Positions 43,841-51,655 of a DNA stretch of 64,000 bases are shown here, piece by piece. The stretch is from Rhodospirillum sp047263945 (GTDB lineage Bacteria; Pseudomonadota; Alphaproteobacteria; Rhodospirillales; Rhodospirillaceae). The notes beneath the pieces were generated by a model. It had not been told where the DNA came from, did not search any database, and saw only the letters and a list, made by a program, of their open reading frames with translations. Numbering within the stretch: the first letter of the stretch is position 1; each line of letters begins with the position of its first letter. Where the stretch lies: the NCBI RefSeq assembly GCF_047263945.1, contig NZ_JBLAVB010000004.1, positions 124,001 through 188,000 on the forward strand, read 5' to 3'. The translations under genes were made by a program, and so were the position numbers.

Positions 43841-44635
43841 ATGCGCCTGCTTCGTTCCGCGTCCGTTTCCCTCCGCCGGGGCGCCCTGGCCTCGGCCATG
43901 GCGCTGTCCCTCGGGGTTCTGTCCATGGGCTCCCTGGCGACTCCCGCAGTGGCTGCGGATCCCCTCACCCCCGAGCAGACCGAGGCGGTGAAAGACCTGA
44001 TCCGTGAGCATCTGATTGCCAACCCGGAAATCCTCAAAGAGGCGTTCCAGGCCCTAAAAGCCAAAGAAGACGCCGCAGAAAAGGCCAATCAGGCATCGAT
44101 GATCAAGCAATTGGGACCCATGCTCACCGATCCCAAGGACTTGCCAACCCTGGGAAATGCCAAAGGCGACGTGACTGTGGTTGAATTTTCCGACTACAAC
44201 TGTGGCTATTGCAAGCGCGTCTTTCCGGTCCTGTGGGACACCATCAAGACGGACGGAAAGATCAAACTGCACGTCATGGAGTACCCGATCCTCGGTCCGG
44301 ACTCGGTTCTGGGCGCCCGGGCAGCCCTTGCCGTGGCCCTACAGGACGAAGCGAAATACGAGCCCTATCACAAGGCCTTGATGGCCCATAAGGGCAAGAT
44401 CACCGAGGAGGTACTCGCCAAGCTCGCCAAGGACCAAGGCCTGGACGCGGAGAAGATGAAAAAGGACATGACATCCGAGGACGTCGACGCCAAGATCGCC
44501 CGGTCCTTCCAGCTTGCCCAGGCCCTGGGCATCAGCGGCACGCCAGCCTTCATCATTGGCGACCAACTCATCCCCGGCGCCATGGGGCCGGATACTTTGA
44601 CCGCCCTGGTGAAAAAAGCCCGGGCCGGAAAGTAA
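43841..44635 (+). CDS. DsbA family periplasmic thiol:disulfide oxidoreductase
   Basis: A 264-residue exported thioredoxin-fold protein. The signal peptide runs to about 40 (LATPAVAA). A helical N-terminal extension (LTPEQTEAVKDLIREHLIANP) precedes the active site SDYNCGYCKRVFPV (CxxC as CGYC) and the cis-proline motif GISGTPAFIIGDQLIPGA. The layout is that of the DsbA/Com1-type proteins that oxidise or isomerise disulfides. GAGGA lies 11 nt before the ATG at 43841. No other Dsb gene is adjacent. Confidence 0.93.
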   Translation: MRLLRSASVSLRRGALASAMALSLGVLSMGSLATPAVAADPLTPEQTEAVKDLIREHLIANPEILKEAFQALKAKEDAAEKANQASMIKQLGPMLTDPKDLPTLGNAKGDVTVVEFSDYNCGYCKRVFPVLWDTIKTDGKIKLHVMEYPILGPDSVLGARAALAVALQDEAKYEPYHKALMAHKGKITEEVLAKLAKDQGLDAEKMKKDMTSEDVDAKIARSFQLAQALGISGTPAFIIGDQLIPGAMGPDTLTALVKKARAGK

Positions 44636-44656
44636 GGCTCCACACCCCATCACAAG

Positions 44657-44872
44657 CCACCGTACACGACAGGGGATGTTTTCCCGTCATGGGGCTTTGC
44701 CCCGTTCCCCACTGGGGCCGAAAGGCCCCAGACACCGGACAGTTACTGGCCGAAAGGCCCCAGACACCCGGGCTGTTCCTTTGAAAAGAAAAAAGGGGGG
44801 TTTGGGGGCATTGGCCCCCAAATGGGCTTGGGCAATCGCCCAAAAAACATAAGACACTGTCCTGTACCGTGA
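44657..44872 (+). repeat. Family A palindromic intergenic repeat, copy 5
   Basis: Ends ACCGTACACGACAG and CACTGTCCTGTACCGTGA form the terminal inverted repeat. The full module set is present: GGGGCTTTGCCCC, GGGGCCGAAAGGCCCC (and a second GGCCGAAAGGCCCC), a TTCCTTTGAAAAGAAAAAA core, GGGGGCATTGGCCCCC and TTGGGCAATCGCCCAA. It lies between the convergent dsbA-like and hook genes. Confidence 0.9.
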
Positions 44873-44929
44873 TCCCAATCAGATCGTTAGAGATCCCAGT
44901 GCCCCAGGTCCGTTACCCCACAGGGGTCT

Positions 44930-46237
44930 CTATCGTTTCAGCCCCGCCGCCGTCTGGCTCATCTCATCAGCTGTGCGGAACACATTGGCTGCAGATGAAT
45001 AGGCGGTCTGAGTGGTAATCATCCGGCTGAACTGGTCGGTCAAATCCGTCGTCGATTGCTCCAAGGCCCCTGGAGTCAAGCGCACGCCCCCACTTAAGGT
45101 ATCCGAAGCGGACAGAATACGCCGATCTCCCGCGTAGTCACTGGCCGCAAAAAGGGTTCCAGACTTCGCCTCCAAATTATCGACGGCCGTGAAATCAGCC
45201 ATAGCCAGCTTGAAGAGAGGGCGGGTTGTGCCATTGGTGTACCTGCCGCTTAGCACCCCTGTCTCATCAAAGCTCGTGCTGGACAACGATCCTTCGGGAT
45301 AGCCGTTGGCCGTCGTTTCATCCATCCGCGTCTGGCCGCCGTATTGCGTCACCTCACTCATATCAACAGTGAAGGATCCGGTCGTTCCGTTCGCATAGGT
45401 CATGTCGAAGGTCAGCATACCGTCAGGGGGATTGGTCAACCTCCCTCCGCCATCAAAGACCAAAGTACTGGGCGAGGCCGTTCCGGTGTTGCCATTGGCA
45501 TCGGTCAACGACAAGGTCCAGGTGTTCTGGTTGGCCGGATCCGGCTGAAACTGCATTTTAATGGATTGGCGGGGCCAAGTGTTCGTCGTGGTGCCATCGG
45601 GTTTGGTCTCGGAATATTGAGGGCCCCAAACGTTGATCCCCAAAGTCTGGGTCGTGCTGGCGTCCGCATCGAGATTGGCCCGAACCTCGACCGAAGAGGT
45701 GGCCTTTCCGTCAGCGACCTGCAGCGAATTGACCTTTATGGGAACCAAGCCTGCGCCTCCGGTAACGCTACCCGTTGCAGGATCGTTGACAGGGAAGGGC
45801 TCTGTCCCGGCCTGAACAGCGGCCTCATCAGCCGCCCACCCCATCAGGTAATACCCTCCCGAAGTGGTTAAATAGGAATCCCCGCTTGCCTCATCCTGAC
45901 GGGCTTGGAAGTCCCCCGCCCGGGTGTAGAGCGTTTCACCAGACCCATCCAATTGGGGATTAACCATGAACAGACCGGTACCGCCGATGGCCAAATCCAT
46001 ATCCCGCCCCGTCTGCAGGACGGCTCCTTGCCCGGAAACCCGGCGATAATCCACCGGCTTGGTCCCAAAAAAATCGAAGCGGGCCGTCGTTTCCGACAGC
46101 AGAGTCTTGAAGTTGGTGTCCACCTGCCTGTAGCCAGCAGTGTTCACGTTGGTCACGTTCGTGGAAATCTGTCCCAGCGCATGCGATTGGGCAGTCATCG
46201 CCATGGAACTGTTCGTGAAGGCACCCATAAGGCTCAT
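44930..46237 (-). CDS. flgE: Flagellar hook protein FlgE
   Basis: A 435-residue hook-basal body family protein. The ATG complementary to 46235-46237 has GGGAGA six bases upstream. The N-terminal rod-like motif (SSMAMTAQSHALGQISTNVTNVN, then TAGYRQVDTNFKTLL) and the C-terminal motif (LTDQFSRMITTQTAYSSAANVFRTADEM) are those of FlgE/FlgF/FlgG. The middle (about 110-330) is a variable, Thr/Asn-rich surface domain. It is exported through the flagellar type III system. No other flagellar gene is within the window, so this gene sits away from the main cluster and may be a second hook gene. Confidence 0.9.
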   Translation of the reverse strand: MSLMGAFTNSSMAMTAQSHALGQISTNVTNVNTAGYRQVDTNFKTLLSETTARFDFFGTKPVDYRRVSGQGAVLQTGRDMDLAIGGTGLFMVNPQLDGSGETLYTRAGDFQARQDEASGDSYLTTSGGYYLMGWAADEAAVQAGTEPFPVNDPATGSVTGGAGLVPIKVNSLQVADGKATSSVEVRANLDADASTTQTLGINVWGPQYSETKPDGTTTNTWPRQSIKMQFQPDPANQNTWTLSLTDANGNTGTASPSTLVFDGGGRLTNPPDGMLTFDMTYANGTTGSFTVDMSEVTQYGGQTRMDETTANGYPEGSLSSTSFDETGVLSGRYTNGTTRPLFKLAMADFTAVDNLEAKSGTLFAASDYAGDRRILSASDTLSGGVRLTPGALEQSTTDLTDQFSRMITTQTAYSSAANVFRTADEMSQTAAGLKR

Positions 46238-46548
46238 CACCGGTCTCCCAAAATCCCCCACCTCTCTGGACACTCTCGATCCAGGGCGCGCGGAAAAAAC
46301 AAAATGTCACCAGAATAATGCACAATTCGCGCCAATATCCCGACCGCTGACACATCCTCTTCCCCGAGGGGGACTCCACGTCAAATTCAGCACCAACCAA
46401 TTGAATTTAAATCTGTTTTTTGAAAGGAGTGACAAGACATCTTCGGTCGCCCCTCCCTCTGTTGTCCCGGCCCGTGACCGGAAAAAACAGAAAAAAGGGC
46501 GGCAAATTTTGCCGCCCCTCCCGGTAAATTCATCCCCGCCAACTGGGA
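46238..46548. other. Intergenic region upstream of flgE and downstream of thiSG
   Basis: A 311-base gap holding the thiSG terminator near its right end (46482-46517) and the hook-gene promoter region on the left. No gene or repeat is seen. Confidence 0.6.
46482..46517 (-). terminator. Rho-independent terminator of thiSG
   Basis: On the minus strand GGGCGGC and GCCGCCC form the stem (with AAAATTT in the loop), followed by TTTTTTCTGTTTTTT. It begins 31 bases after the thiSG stop. Confidence 0.93.
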
Positions 46549-47544
46549 TCAGATCAGTCCGCCAAGGGGGGAGGATGGATCGGCATAGAGCTTGCGGGGC
46601 ATGCGCCCGGCCAAATAACCCTCGCGCCCGGCTTCAACGGCCCGCTTCATGGCCCGAGCCATGCGGATCGGATCCTTGGCCTGGGCAATGGCGCTGTTCA
46701 TCAACACACCGTCGCATCCCAGTTCCATGGCCGCTGCGGCCTCCGAGGGTGCCCCCACGCCCGCGTCCACCAACACCGGAACGCTCACCGCTTCCTTGAT
46801 CAGGCGGATGGTGTAAGGATTGATGATCCCCAGACCGGAGCCGATCAGAGAGCCTAAGGGCATGATCGCCACGCAGCCCATGTCCTCCAGCCGTTTGGCG
46901 GCAATGGGATCGTCCGCGCAATAGACCATGACCTTGAAACCGTCTTTGACCAGGGCCTCTGCCGCGATCAGGGTCTCGGCCATGTTGGGATACAGGGTTT
47001 TCTGATCGCCAAGAACCTCCAGCTTCACCAGATCCCACCCTCCGGCTTCCCGCGCCAGACGCAGGGTCCGCACGGCATCATCGGCTGTAAAACAGCCTGC
47101 CGTATTGGGCAGGTAGGTATATTTCTTGGGATCCACGTAATCGACAAGCATGGGTTGGCTGGGATCGCTGACATTGACCCGGCGAACGGCGACCGTGACA
47201 ATTTCCGCTCCGCTGGCCTCGATGGCCAGGGCCGTTTCCTCGAAGTCCTTGTATTTGCCGGTTCCCACCAACAAGCGAGACGTGAAGGTCCTGTCTGCGA
47301 CAGTAAAGCCGTCCTCTCCGGCCACCACCTGAGTGGTCTCGAGGTCTCCGCCTCCAATGAAATGCACGATTTCCAACTGATCCCCTTCGCCCAGAGAGAT
47401 CTCGGCGTATTGGGTTTTGGGAACGATTTCACGGTTCCGCTCAACGGCCACCTTGCGGGAATCGAGCCCCAGATCGGACAGCAGTCCTTCAACGGTTCGG
47501 GCGGCTGCGAGGTCCCGGGCCTCGCCATTGATGATAACCTGCAT
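46549..47544 (-). CDS. thiG: ThiS-ThiG fusion: sulfur carrier protein plus thiazole synthase
   Basis: A 331-residue fused protein for the thiazole moiety of thiamine. Residues 1-67 are ThiS (MQVIINGEARDLAAARTVEG, VERNREIVPKTQYAE, ending VHFIGGG). The rest is ThiG (LLVGTGKYKDFEET, Lys in VKLEVLGDQKTLYPN, GSLIGSGLGI, PVLVDAGVGAPSEAA). In separate proteins ThiS must end in a free Gly-Gly to carry the thiocarboxylate; here that Gly is internal, so cleavage or another mechanism would be required. Such fusions are known in some alphaproteobacteria. The start at the ATG complementary to 47542-47544 fits ThiS. No thiC, thiD, thiE or thiO lies adjacent, and no TPP riboswitch is evident. Confidence 0.93.
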   Translation of the reverse strand: MQVIINGEARDLAAARTVEGLLSDLGLDSRKVAVERNREIVPKTQYAEISLGEGDQLEIVHFIGGGDLETTQVVAGEDGFTVADRTFTSRLLVGTGKYKDFEETALAIEASGAEIVTVAVRRVNVSDPSQPMLVDYVDPKKYTYLPNTAGCFTADDAVRTLRLAREAGGWDLVKLEVLGDQKTLYPNMAETLIAAEALVKDGFKVMVYCADDPIAAKRLEDMGCVAIMPLGSLIGSGLGIINPYTIRLIKEAVSVPVLVDAGVGAPSEAAAAMELGCDGVLMNSAIAQAKDPIRMARAMKRAVEAGREGYLAGRMPRKLYADPSSPLGGLI

Positions 47545-48009
47545 GGGTTGGTGTTCCGTGCCAAAGTTTGCGTAAGAATTTTGCGTAAGAATTCTGAAAC
47601 GCCCCGTCCGGGTCGCCGTTGTCAAACGTCCCTTCCGGATCGCCGTGAGTATGGGGCGGAGGGCGCAGGCTTTCAACCTTTCCCCAAGAAATCCCCCTTT
47701 TCCCGTCAATCGCATGGCCATCATGTTCCCAGGGTTGTTGCGGGGGCGTGAAGGCATGGTATAACCCTCTCCAACGCGTCCGGTTTTTTGTAGCGACGCG
47801 CAGGGATTCTCATGACCAACCGTGTTATCCCCCCGCATAACGGTTTTACCCAATCCAGAACCGGCCTTTGCCGGGTCCGGACCGGATGCCCGACCGGGAG
47901 GGACATACGGACCATGCCTCCGGCGAGGAGCGAACGGAAAAGGGCTCTATCCCTCCGTTTCACTTCACCGCCCCCAACCAGCCAGACAATCGCGGAGTGA
48001 ACCGAGACC
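47545..48009. other. Divergent upstream region of thiSG and accB
   Basis: A 465-base region with the 13-bp tandem repeat (47568-47593) and a hairpin-like sequence AACCG-TGTTAT...ATAA-CGGTT at 47818-47845 followed by TTACC, which might act as an attenuator in the accB leader. No gene is supported. Confidence 0.45.
47568..47593. repeat. 13-bp tandem duplication upstream of thiSG
   Basis: TTGCGTAAGAATT occurs twice in direct succession, 24-49 bases upstream of the thiS start codon. It is A/T-rich and may affect the promoter. Confidence 0.75.
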
Positions 48010-48456
48010 ATGGCGAAGACCACCATCGATAGCGAGGCGATCCGCGCCCTCGCCGATCTGCTGCACGATACCGGCCTCAGTGAAATCGAGTATGAAAGCG
48101 GATCCGTGCGGGTCCGCGTGGCCAAGCAGATGACCGCTGTCACAGCGCCTGCGGCGGCTCCAGCGCCCCCGGCTGCCCCGGTGACTGCGGCTCCTGTCGC
48201 ATCGGCGGACCCCTCCGACCATCCCGGTGCGGTCAAGGCCCCCATGGTGGGCGTGGTTTACCATTCCAACGAACCGGGCGCCGCCGCTTTCATCAAAGTC
48301 GGTGACACCGTGGCCGAGGGACAGACATTGGTCCTGATCGAAGCCATGAAGACCTTCAACCCCGTGCGCGCCCCCAAGGCTGGCACGGTCTCGGCCATTC
48401 TCGTGGACGATGCGACGCCGGTGGAATACGGCGAGCCCCTCGTCATCATCGAGTAA
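48010..48456 (+). CDS. accB: Biotin carboxyl carrier protein of acetyl-CoA carboxylase
   Basis: A 148-residue subunit of acetyl-CoA carboxylase, which makes malonyl-CoA for fatty-acid synthesis. An N-terminal helical region (IDSEAIRALADLLHDTGLSEIEYE), an Ala/Pro-rich linker (about 42-72) and the C-terminal biotinyl domain with the biotin lysine in VLIEAMKTFNPV are all visible. The ATG has a purine-rich upstream sequence (GAGTGAACCGAGACC). accC follows 18 bp downstream, the usual operon. Confidence 0.95.
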   Translation: MAKTTIDSEAIRALADLLHDTGLSEIEYESGSVRVRVAKQMTAVTAPAAAPAPPAAPVTAAPVASADPSDHPGAVKAPMVGVVYHSNEPGAAAFIKVGDTVAEGQTLVLIEAMKTFNPVRAPKAGTVSAILVDDATPVEYGEPLVIIE

Positions 48457-48474
48457 AGGGAGCGCCTCCGCCCC

Positions 48475-49812
48475 ATGTTCGAAAAAATCCTTATCGCCAA
48501 TCGGGGCGAGATCGCGCTGCGCATCCACCGGGCTTGCCGGGAGATGGGCATCAAGACCGTCGCGGTCCACTCCACAGCCGATGCGGAAGCCATGCACGTA
48601 CGGCTGGCCGACGAATCCGTCTGCATTGGCCCCCCCTCGGCCCGGGACAGCTACCTGTCCAAGGCCGCGATCCTGTCTGCAGCGACCATTACCCATGCCG
48701 ACGCCATTCACCCCGGATACGGCTTCCTATCGGAAAATGCCGATTTCGCCGAGATGGTGGTGGATCACGGCTTCGCCTTCATCGGCCCTTCCCCCAAACA
48801 CATCCGTTTGATGGGAGACAAGATCACTGCCAAACAGGCGGCCCTGGACGCGGGCTTGCCCTGCGTCCCCGGTTCGGCTGGCGCAGTGGAGACGGAAGAA
48901 GAAGCCCAACGTCTCGCCACCGAATTTGGCTATCCCGTGCTCTTCAAAGCCACCGCAGGCGGCGGCGGGCGCGGTATGAAGGTGGCCACCTCCGACGACG
49001 ACCTCCTGGAAGCCTACCGCACCGCCCGAACCGAGGCACTCGCCGCCTTCGGTAACGGCGAGGTCTATATGGAGAAATACCTCCAGAACCCACGCCATAT
49101 CGAGGTGCAGGTTCTGGGCGACACCCATGGCGGTGCGGTCCATCTGGGCGAGCGCGATTGTTCCTTGCAGCGGAAGCACCAGAAGGTCTTGGAGGAGGCC
49201 CGCTCCCCCGCCCTGAACGACGAAGCCCGCGAGCGGATCGGCGAAATTGCCCGCAAGGCTGTGGAGAATCTAGGCTACTACAACGCCGGAACCATGGAGT
49301 TTCTCTACGAAAACGGGGAATTCTACTTCATCGAAATGAACACCCGTTTGCAGGTGGAACATCCGGTGACGGAAATGATCACCGGCCTGGACCTGGTCCG
49401 CGAACAGATCCGCATCGCGTCGGGCGCCCCCCTGGGCTATTCCCAAAAGGACATCCGCTTCGAGGGGCATGCCATCGAATGCCGGGTGAATGCCGAGGAT
49501 CCGGAAACCTTCGCCCCCTCCCCAGGTCGGGTGACCGACTTCCACCAGCCCGGTGGCATGGGTGTACGGGTGGACAGCGGCCTGTACCAGGGCGTGATGG
49601 TGCCGCCCCACTATGACAGCATGGTGGCCAAGCTGATCGTCCACGGGGCCAACCGCAATGAATGCCTGATGCGTCTGCGCCGTGCCCTGGATGAGTTCGT
49701 CATCGAAGGGATCAAAACCACCCTGCCCCTCCACCGGAAACTGGTCAGAACCCAGACCTTTATCGACGGCTCCTACGACATCCGTTGGTTGGAAAACCAT
49801 GTGACCGACTGA
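48475..49812 (+). CDS. accC: Biotin carboxylase, acetyl-CoA carboxylase subunit
   Basis: A 445-residue ATP-grasp enzyme that carboxylates the biotin on AccB. Marks: MFEKILIANRGEIALRI, HPGYGFLSENADFAE, FKATAGGGGRGMKVA (ATP loop), RDCSLQRKHQKVLEEA and FIEMNTRLQVEHPVTEM. Length matches E. coli AccC. It is followed by a strong inverted repeat and the aat gene. Confidence 0.96.
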   Translation: MFEKILIANRGEIALRIHRACREMGIKTVAVHSTADAEAMHVRLADESVCIGPPSARDSYLSKAAILSAATITHADAIHPGYGFLSENADFAEMVVDHGFAFIGPSPKHIRLMGDKITAKQAALDAGLPCVPGSAGAVETEEEAQRLATEFGYPVLFKATAGGGGRGMKVATSDDDLLEAYRTARTEALAAFGNGEVYMEKYLQNPRHIEVQVLGDTHGGAVHLGERDCSLQRKHQKVLEEARSPALNDEARERIGEIARKAVENLGYYNAGTMEFLYENGEFYFIEMNTRLQVEHPVTEMITGLDLVREQIRIASGAPLGYSQKDIRFEGHAIECRVNAEDPETFAPSPGRVTDFHQPGGMGVRVDSGLYQGVMVPPHYDSMVAKLIVHGANRNECLMRLRRALDEFVIEGIKTTLPLHRKLVRTQTFIDGSYDIRWLENHVTD

Positions 49813-49823
49813 TGTCGGTCTCC

Positions 49824-49853
49824 GTTTCCGGGGGACGCTCCTCCCCCGGAAAC
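49824..49853. repeat. Perfect inverted repeat between accC and aat
   Basis: GTTTCCGGGGG (49824-49834) and CCCCCGGAAAC (49843-49853) form an 11-bp stem. The following bases on the plus strand are a run of A, not T, so it is not a standard terminator for accC. It may be an mRNA 3'-end stabiliser or an unusual terminator. Confidence 0.5.
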
Positions 49854-49927
49854 CAAAAAAAATCTTGATGAATATCGACTCCATGCCCTGTAATGGGTCT
49901 GGATGTGGTCTCGAGGGAGAGCAAGGG

Positions 49928-50569
49928 GTGATTTCCATCACGCCGGAAATCGTAGTCCGCGCTTATGCCAGCGGGGTGTTCCCCATGGCCAAGTCCCATG
50001 ATGATCCTCGCCTCTATTGGATCGATCCGGAAAATCGGGGGATTCTGCCCCTGGACGGCTTGCATGTGTCCCGCAGTATGCGCAAGGTCTTAAGACGCGG
50101 TCTGTACGACGTCTCCATCGACCGGGCCTTTGTGGAGGTGATCAAACAATGCGCCGCACCCGTTCCAGGTCGGGAAGAAACCTGGATCAATCCGGAAATA
50201 GAGCAGCTTTTCACCGATCTCTTCGATCTTGGATTGGCCCATAGCGTTGAATGCTGGGACGGAGACCAGCTTGTCGGCGGGCTCTACGGCCTGGCCTTAG
50301 GCGGAGCATTTTTCGGTGAAAGCATGTTTTCCCGACGGGACAATGCCTCCAAGGTCGCCGCCTGCCATCTGGTGGCCCGCCTGAAAAAGGGCGGGTTCCG
50401 TCTGCTGGACACCCAGTTTACAACCAAGCATCTGTGCAGCCTGGGCGCCCTGGAAATTCCCCGCTACGACTACCAGCGGCGCCTCTCGGAAGCCCTGAAG
50501 GTGCACGGGAATTTCTTGGTTGAGCCCCCCGATGTGCTGGCTGAACTGGACCACAAGGTGGGGTGGTAG
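49928..50569 (+). CDS. aat: Leucyl/phenylalanyl-tRNA-protein transferase
   Basis: Adds Leu or Phe to N-terminal Arg/Lys of proteins for the N-degron (ClpS/ClpAP) pathway. Motifs: ITPEIVVRAYASGVFPMAKS, YWIDPENRGILPL, ETWINPEI, VECWDGDQLVGGLYGLALGGAFFGESMFSR and LLDTQFTTKHLCSLGALEI. The GTG at 49928 has GAGGGAGA upstream and gives the family's usual N-terminus (VISITPEI). An ATG at 49868 would add 20 residues with no family match, so the shorter protein (213 residues) is preferred. It is 3' of accBC and convergent with the DUF2155 gene. Confidence 0.92.
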   Translation: MISITPEIVVRAYASGVFPMAKSHDDPRLYWIDPENRGILPLDGLHVSRSMRKVLRRGLYDVSIDRAFVEVIKQCAAPVPGREETWINPEIEQLFTDLFDLGLAHSVECWDGDQLVGGLYGLALGGAFFGESMFSRRDNASKVAACHLVARLKKGGFRLLDTQFTTKHLCSLGALEIPRYDYQRRLSEALKVHGNFLVEPPDVLAELDHKVGW

Positions 50570-50610
50570 AAGGCGAAGAGGTCCGCCACCCTGCCTCAAA
50601 GCCCCCCTCA

Positions 50611-50671
50611 TTGGATCATATGGTTAGAACGGAATGAGCACGGAAAACCGGTGCTCATTTTTCCTCATTCC
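50611..50671 (+). repeat. Family C palindromic repeat, copy 2
   Basis: Outer arms GGAATGAG/CTCATTCC and inner arms GGAAAA/TTTTCC surround CCGGTGCTCA, matching the layout of the copy at 43751 with different outer stem sequence. It lies at the convergent aat/DUF2155 junction. Confidence 0.75.
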
Positions 50672-50674
50672 CCC

Positions 50675-51181
50675 CTAATCCAGCGGCGGGGCTCCTGGAT
50701 CGACCGGCTCCACGGGAGCAGCATCGGCACCCGGGGCGCCCCCCTCCCCCGTTTCCAGGTCCGAGGGAATCTCGCATTTCAACACCCAGACATCATAAAC
50801 GCCGTGATCCATCGCCGACAGGGACGGACTGGACGCATACATCCACCCCCGAAAGACCTCGCGCGGGGCCTGTCCGTCAGTCAATTCAGAGATATCCAGG
50901 AAGGCGCCGCTTTCTGGATCATCGGGCGGGACCCGTCGGATACAGGAACGGACCACGATCGACAGGGATCCCAGCCGCCATTCCTGGCCCACGGTCACCT
51001 TTGCTTCGCCGACCCGGGCTGTGATTTTGTCGAGCCAGCCCAAAATGGCCGTCTGGGCATGGATATCCTCAGCCCCAGCGGATAACGGAGCGATGGCGAT
51101 CAGACCCGCCAGGGAAAGGGCTGAAACCCTGGCTGGGGTCATGAAGGAACGAATCCGGAAAAACGTCATGGGACCTCTCAC
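50675..51181 (-). CDS. DUF2155 domain-containing exported protein
   Basis: A 168-residue protein with an N-terminal signal region (RVSALSLAGLIAIAPLSAGA, cleavage near 35) and the DUF2155 pattern of ILGWLDKITARV...VGEAKVTVGQEWRLGSLSIVVRSC, then FRGWMYASSPSLSAMDHGVYDVWVLKC. The C-terminal tail is Pro/Gly/Ala-rich. Its ATG overlaps the TGA of the preceding MCE gene (51178-51181), so translation is coupled. Probably an envelope protein working with the adjacent MCE proteins. The family is typical of alphaproteobacteria. Confidence 0.88.
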   Translation of the reverse strand: MRGPMTFFRIRSFMTPARVSALSLAGLIAIAPLSAGAEDIHAQTAILGWLDKITARVGEAKVTVGQEWRLGSLSIVVRSCIRRVPPDDPESGAFLDISELTDGQAPREVFRGWMYASSPSLSAMDHGVYDVWVLKCEIPSDLETGEGGAPGADAAPVEPVDPGAPPLD

Positions 51182-51636
51182 GAGCCCGCTGGGGGTTGGG
51201 TGGCCAGGAAGATAATTTCACCCACCAGCTCTTCCATGGACTGGAAGTCCTGGGTCCGGGTCAAGCGGCCACCTGCAGCGATCATGGTTTTCGATTCACC
51301 CGGCTCAAGGCGGACATATTTCCCACCCAGAAGACCGTCACTGACAATGGCCACCCGGCTGTCCTCAGGCACCTTGATTTCAGAACTGATGGTCAGATCG
51401 ACCACCGCTTCATAGGTGGTGGTATCCAGCTTCTGAGCCGTGACACTGCCAACTTTCACCCCGTTGATGCGGACATCGCTGCCCGTATCCAGACCACCAA
51501 CCTTCAGGAAAATGGCCTCCACCGGATAGCCCGTCAAGGGTTTCAGATCTGCGGTATTATAGGCAAAGACCAGGAACAGGGCAGCGACGATGAGCACCAC
51601 CGCGCCCATGATCGTTTCGATCGGATTGCGTCCCAA
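51178..51636 (-). CDS. MlaD-like MCE protein, short form
   Basis: A 152-residue inner-membrane protein with one N-terminal helix (about 9-27, IMGAVVLIVAALFLVFAY) and an MCE domain (KVGGLDTGSDVRINGVKVGSV, VSDGLLGGKYVRLEPG). MCE proteins bind phospholipids and, with MlaE/MlaF ATPase, maintain outer-membrane lipid asymmetry. It follows a second, longer MCE gene by 19 bp, so the pair probably arose by duplication. It overlaps the DUF2155 gene start. Confidence 0.9.
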   Translation of the reverse strand: MGRNPIETIMGAVVLIVAALFLVFAYNTADLKPLTGYPVEAIFLKVGGLDTGSDVRINGVKVGSVTAQKLDTTTYEAVVDLTISSEIKVPEDSRVAIVSDGLLGGKYVRLEPGESKTMIAAGGRLTRTQDFQSMEELVGEIIFLATQPPAGS

Positions 51637-51655
51637 AATTCGAATCCTCGCCGGT

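Noticed and set aside
47545..47760. TPP riboswitch before thiSG
   Set aside because: The conserved thi-box segments (CUGAGA and ACCUGA-type) are not present on the minus strand.
49824..49853. Standard terminator after accC
   Set aside because: The stem is perfect but is followed by A residues on the transcribed strand, so it lacks a U-tract.
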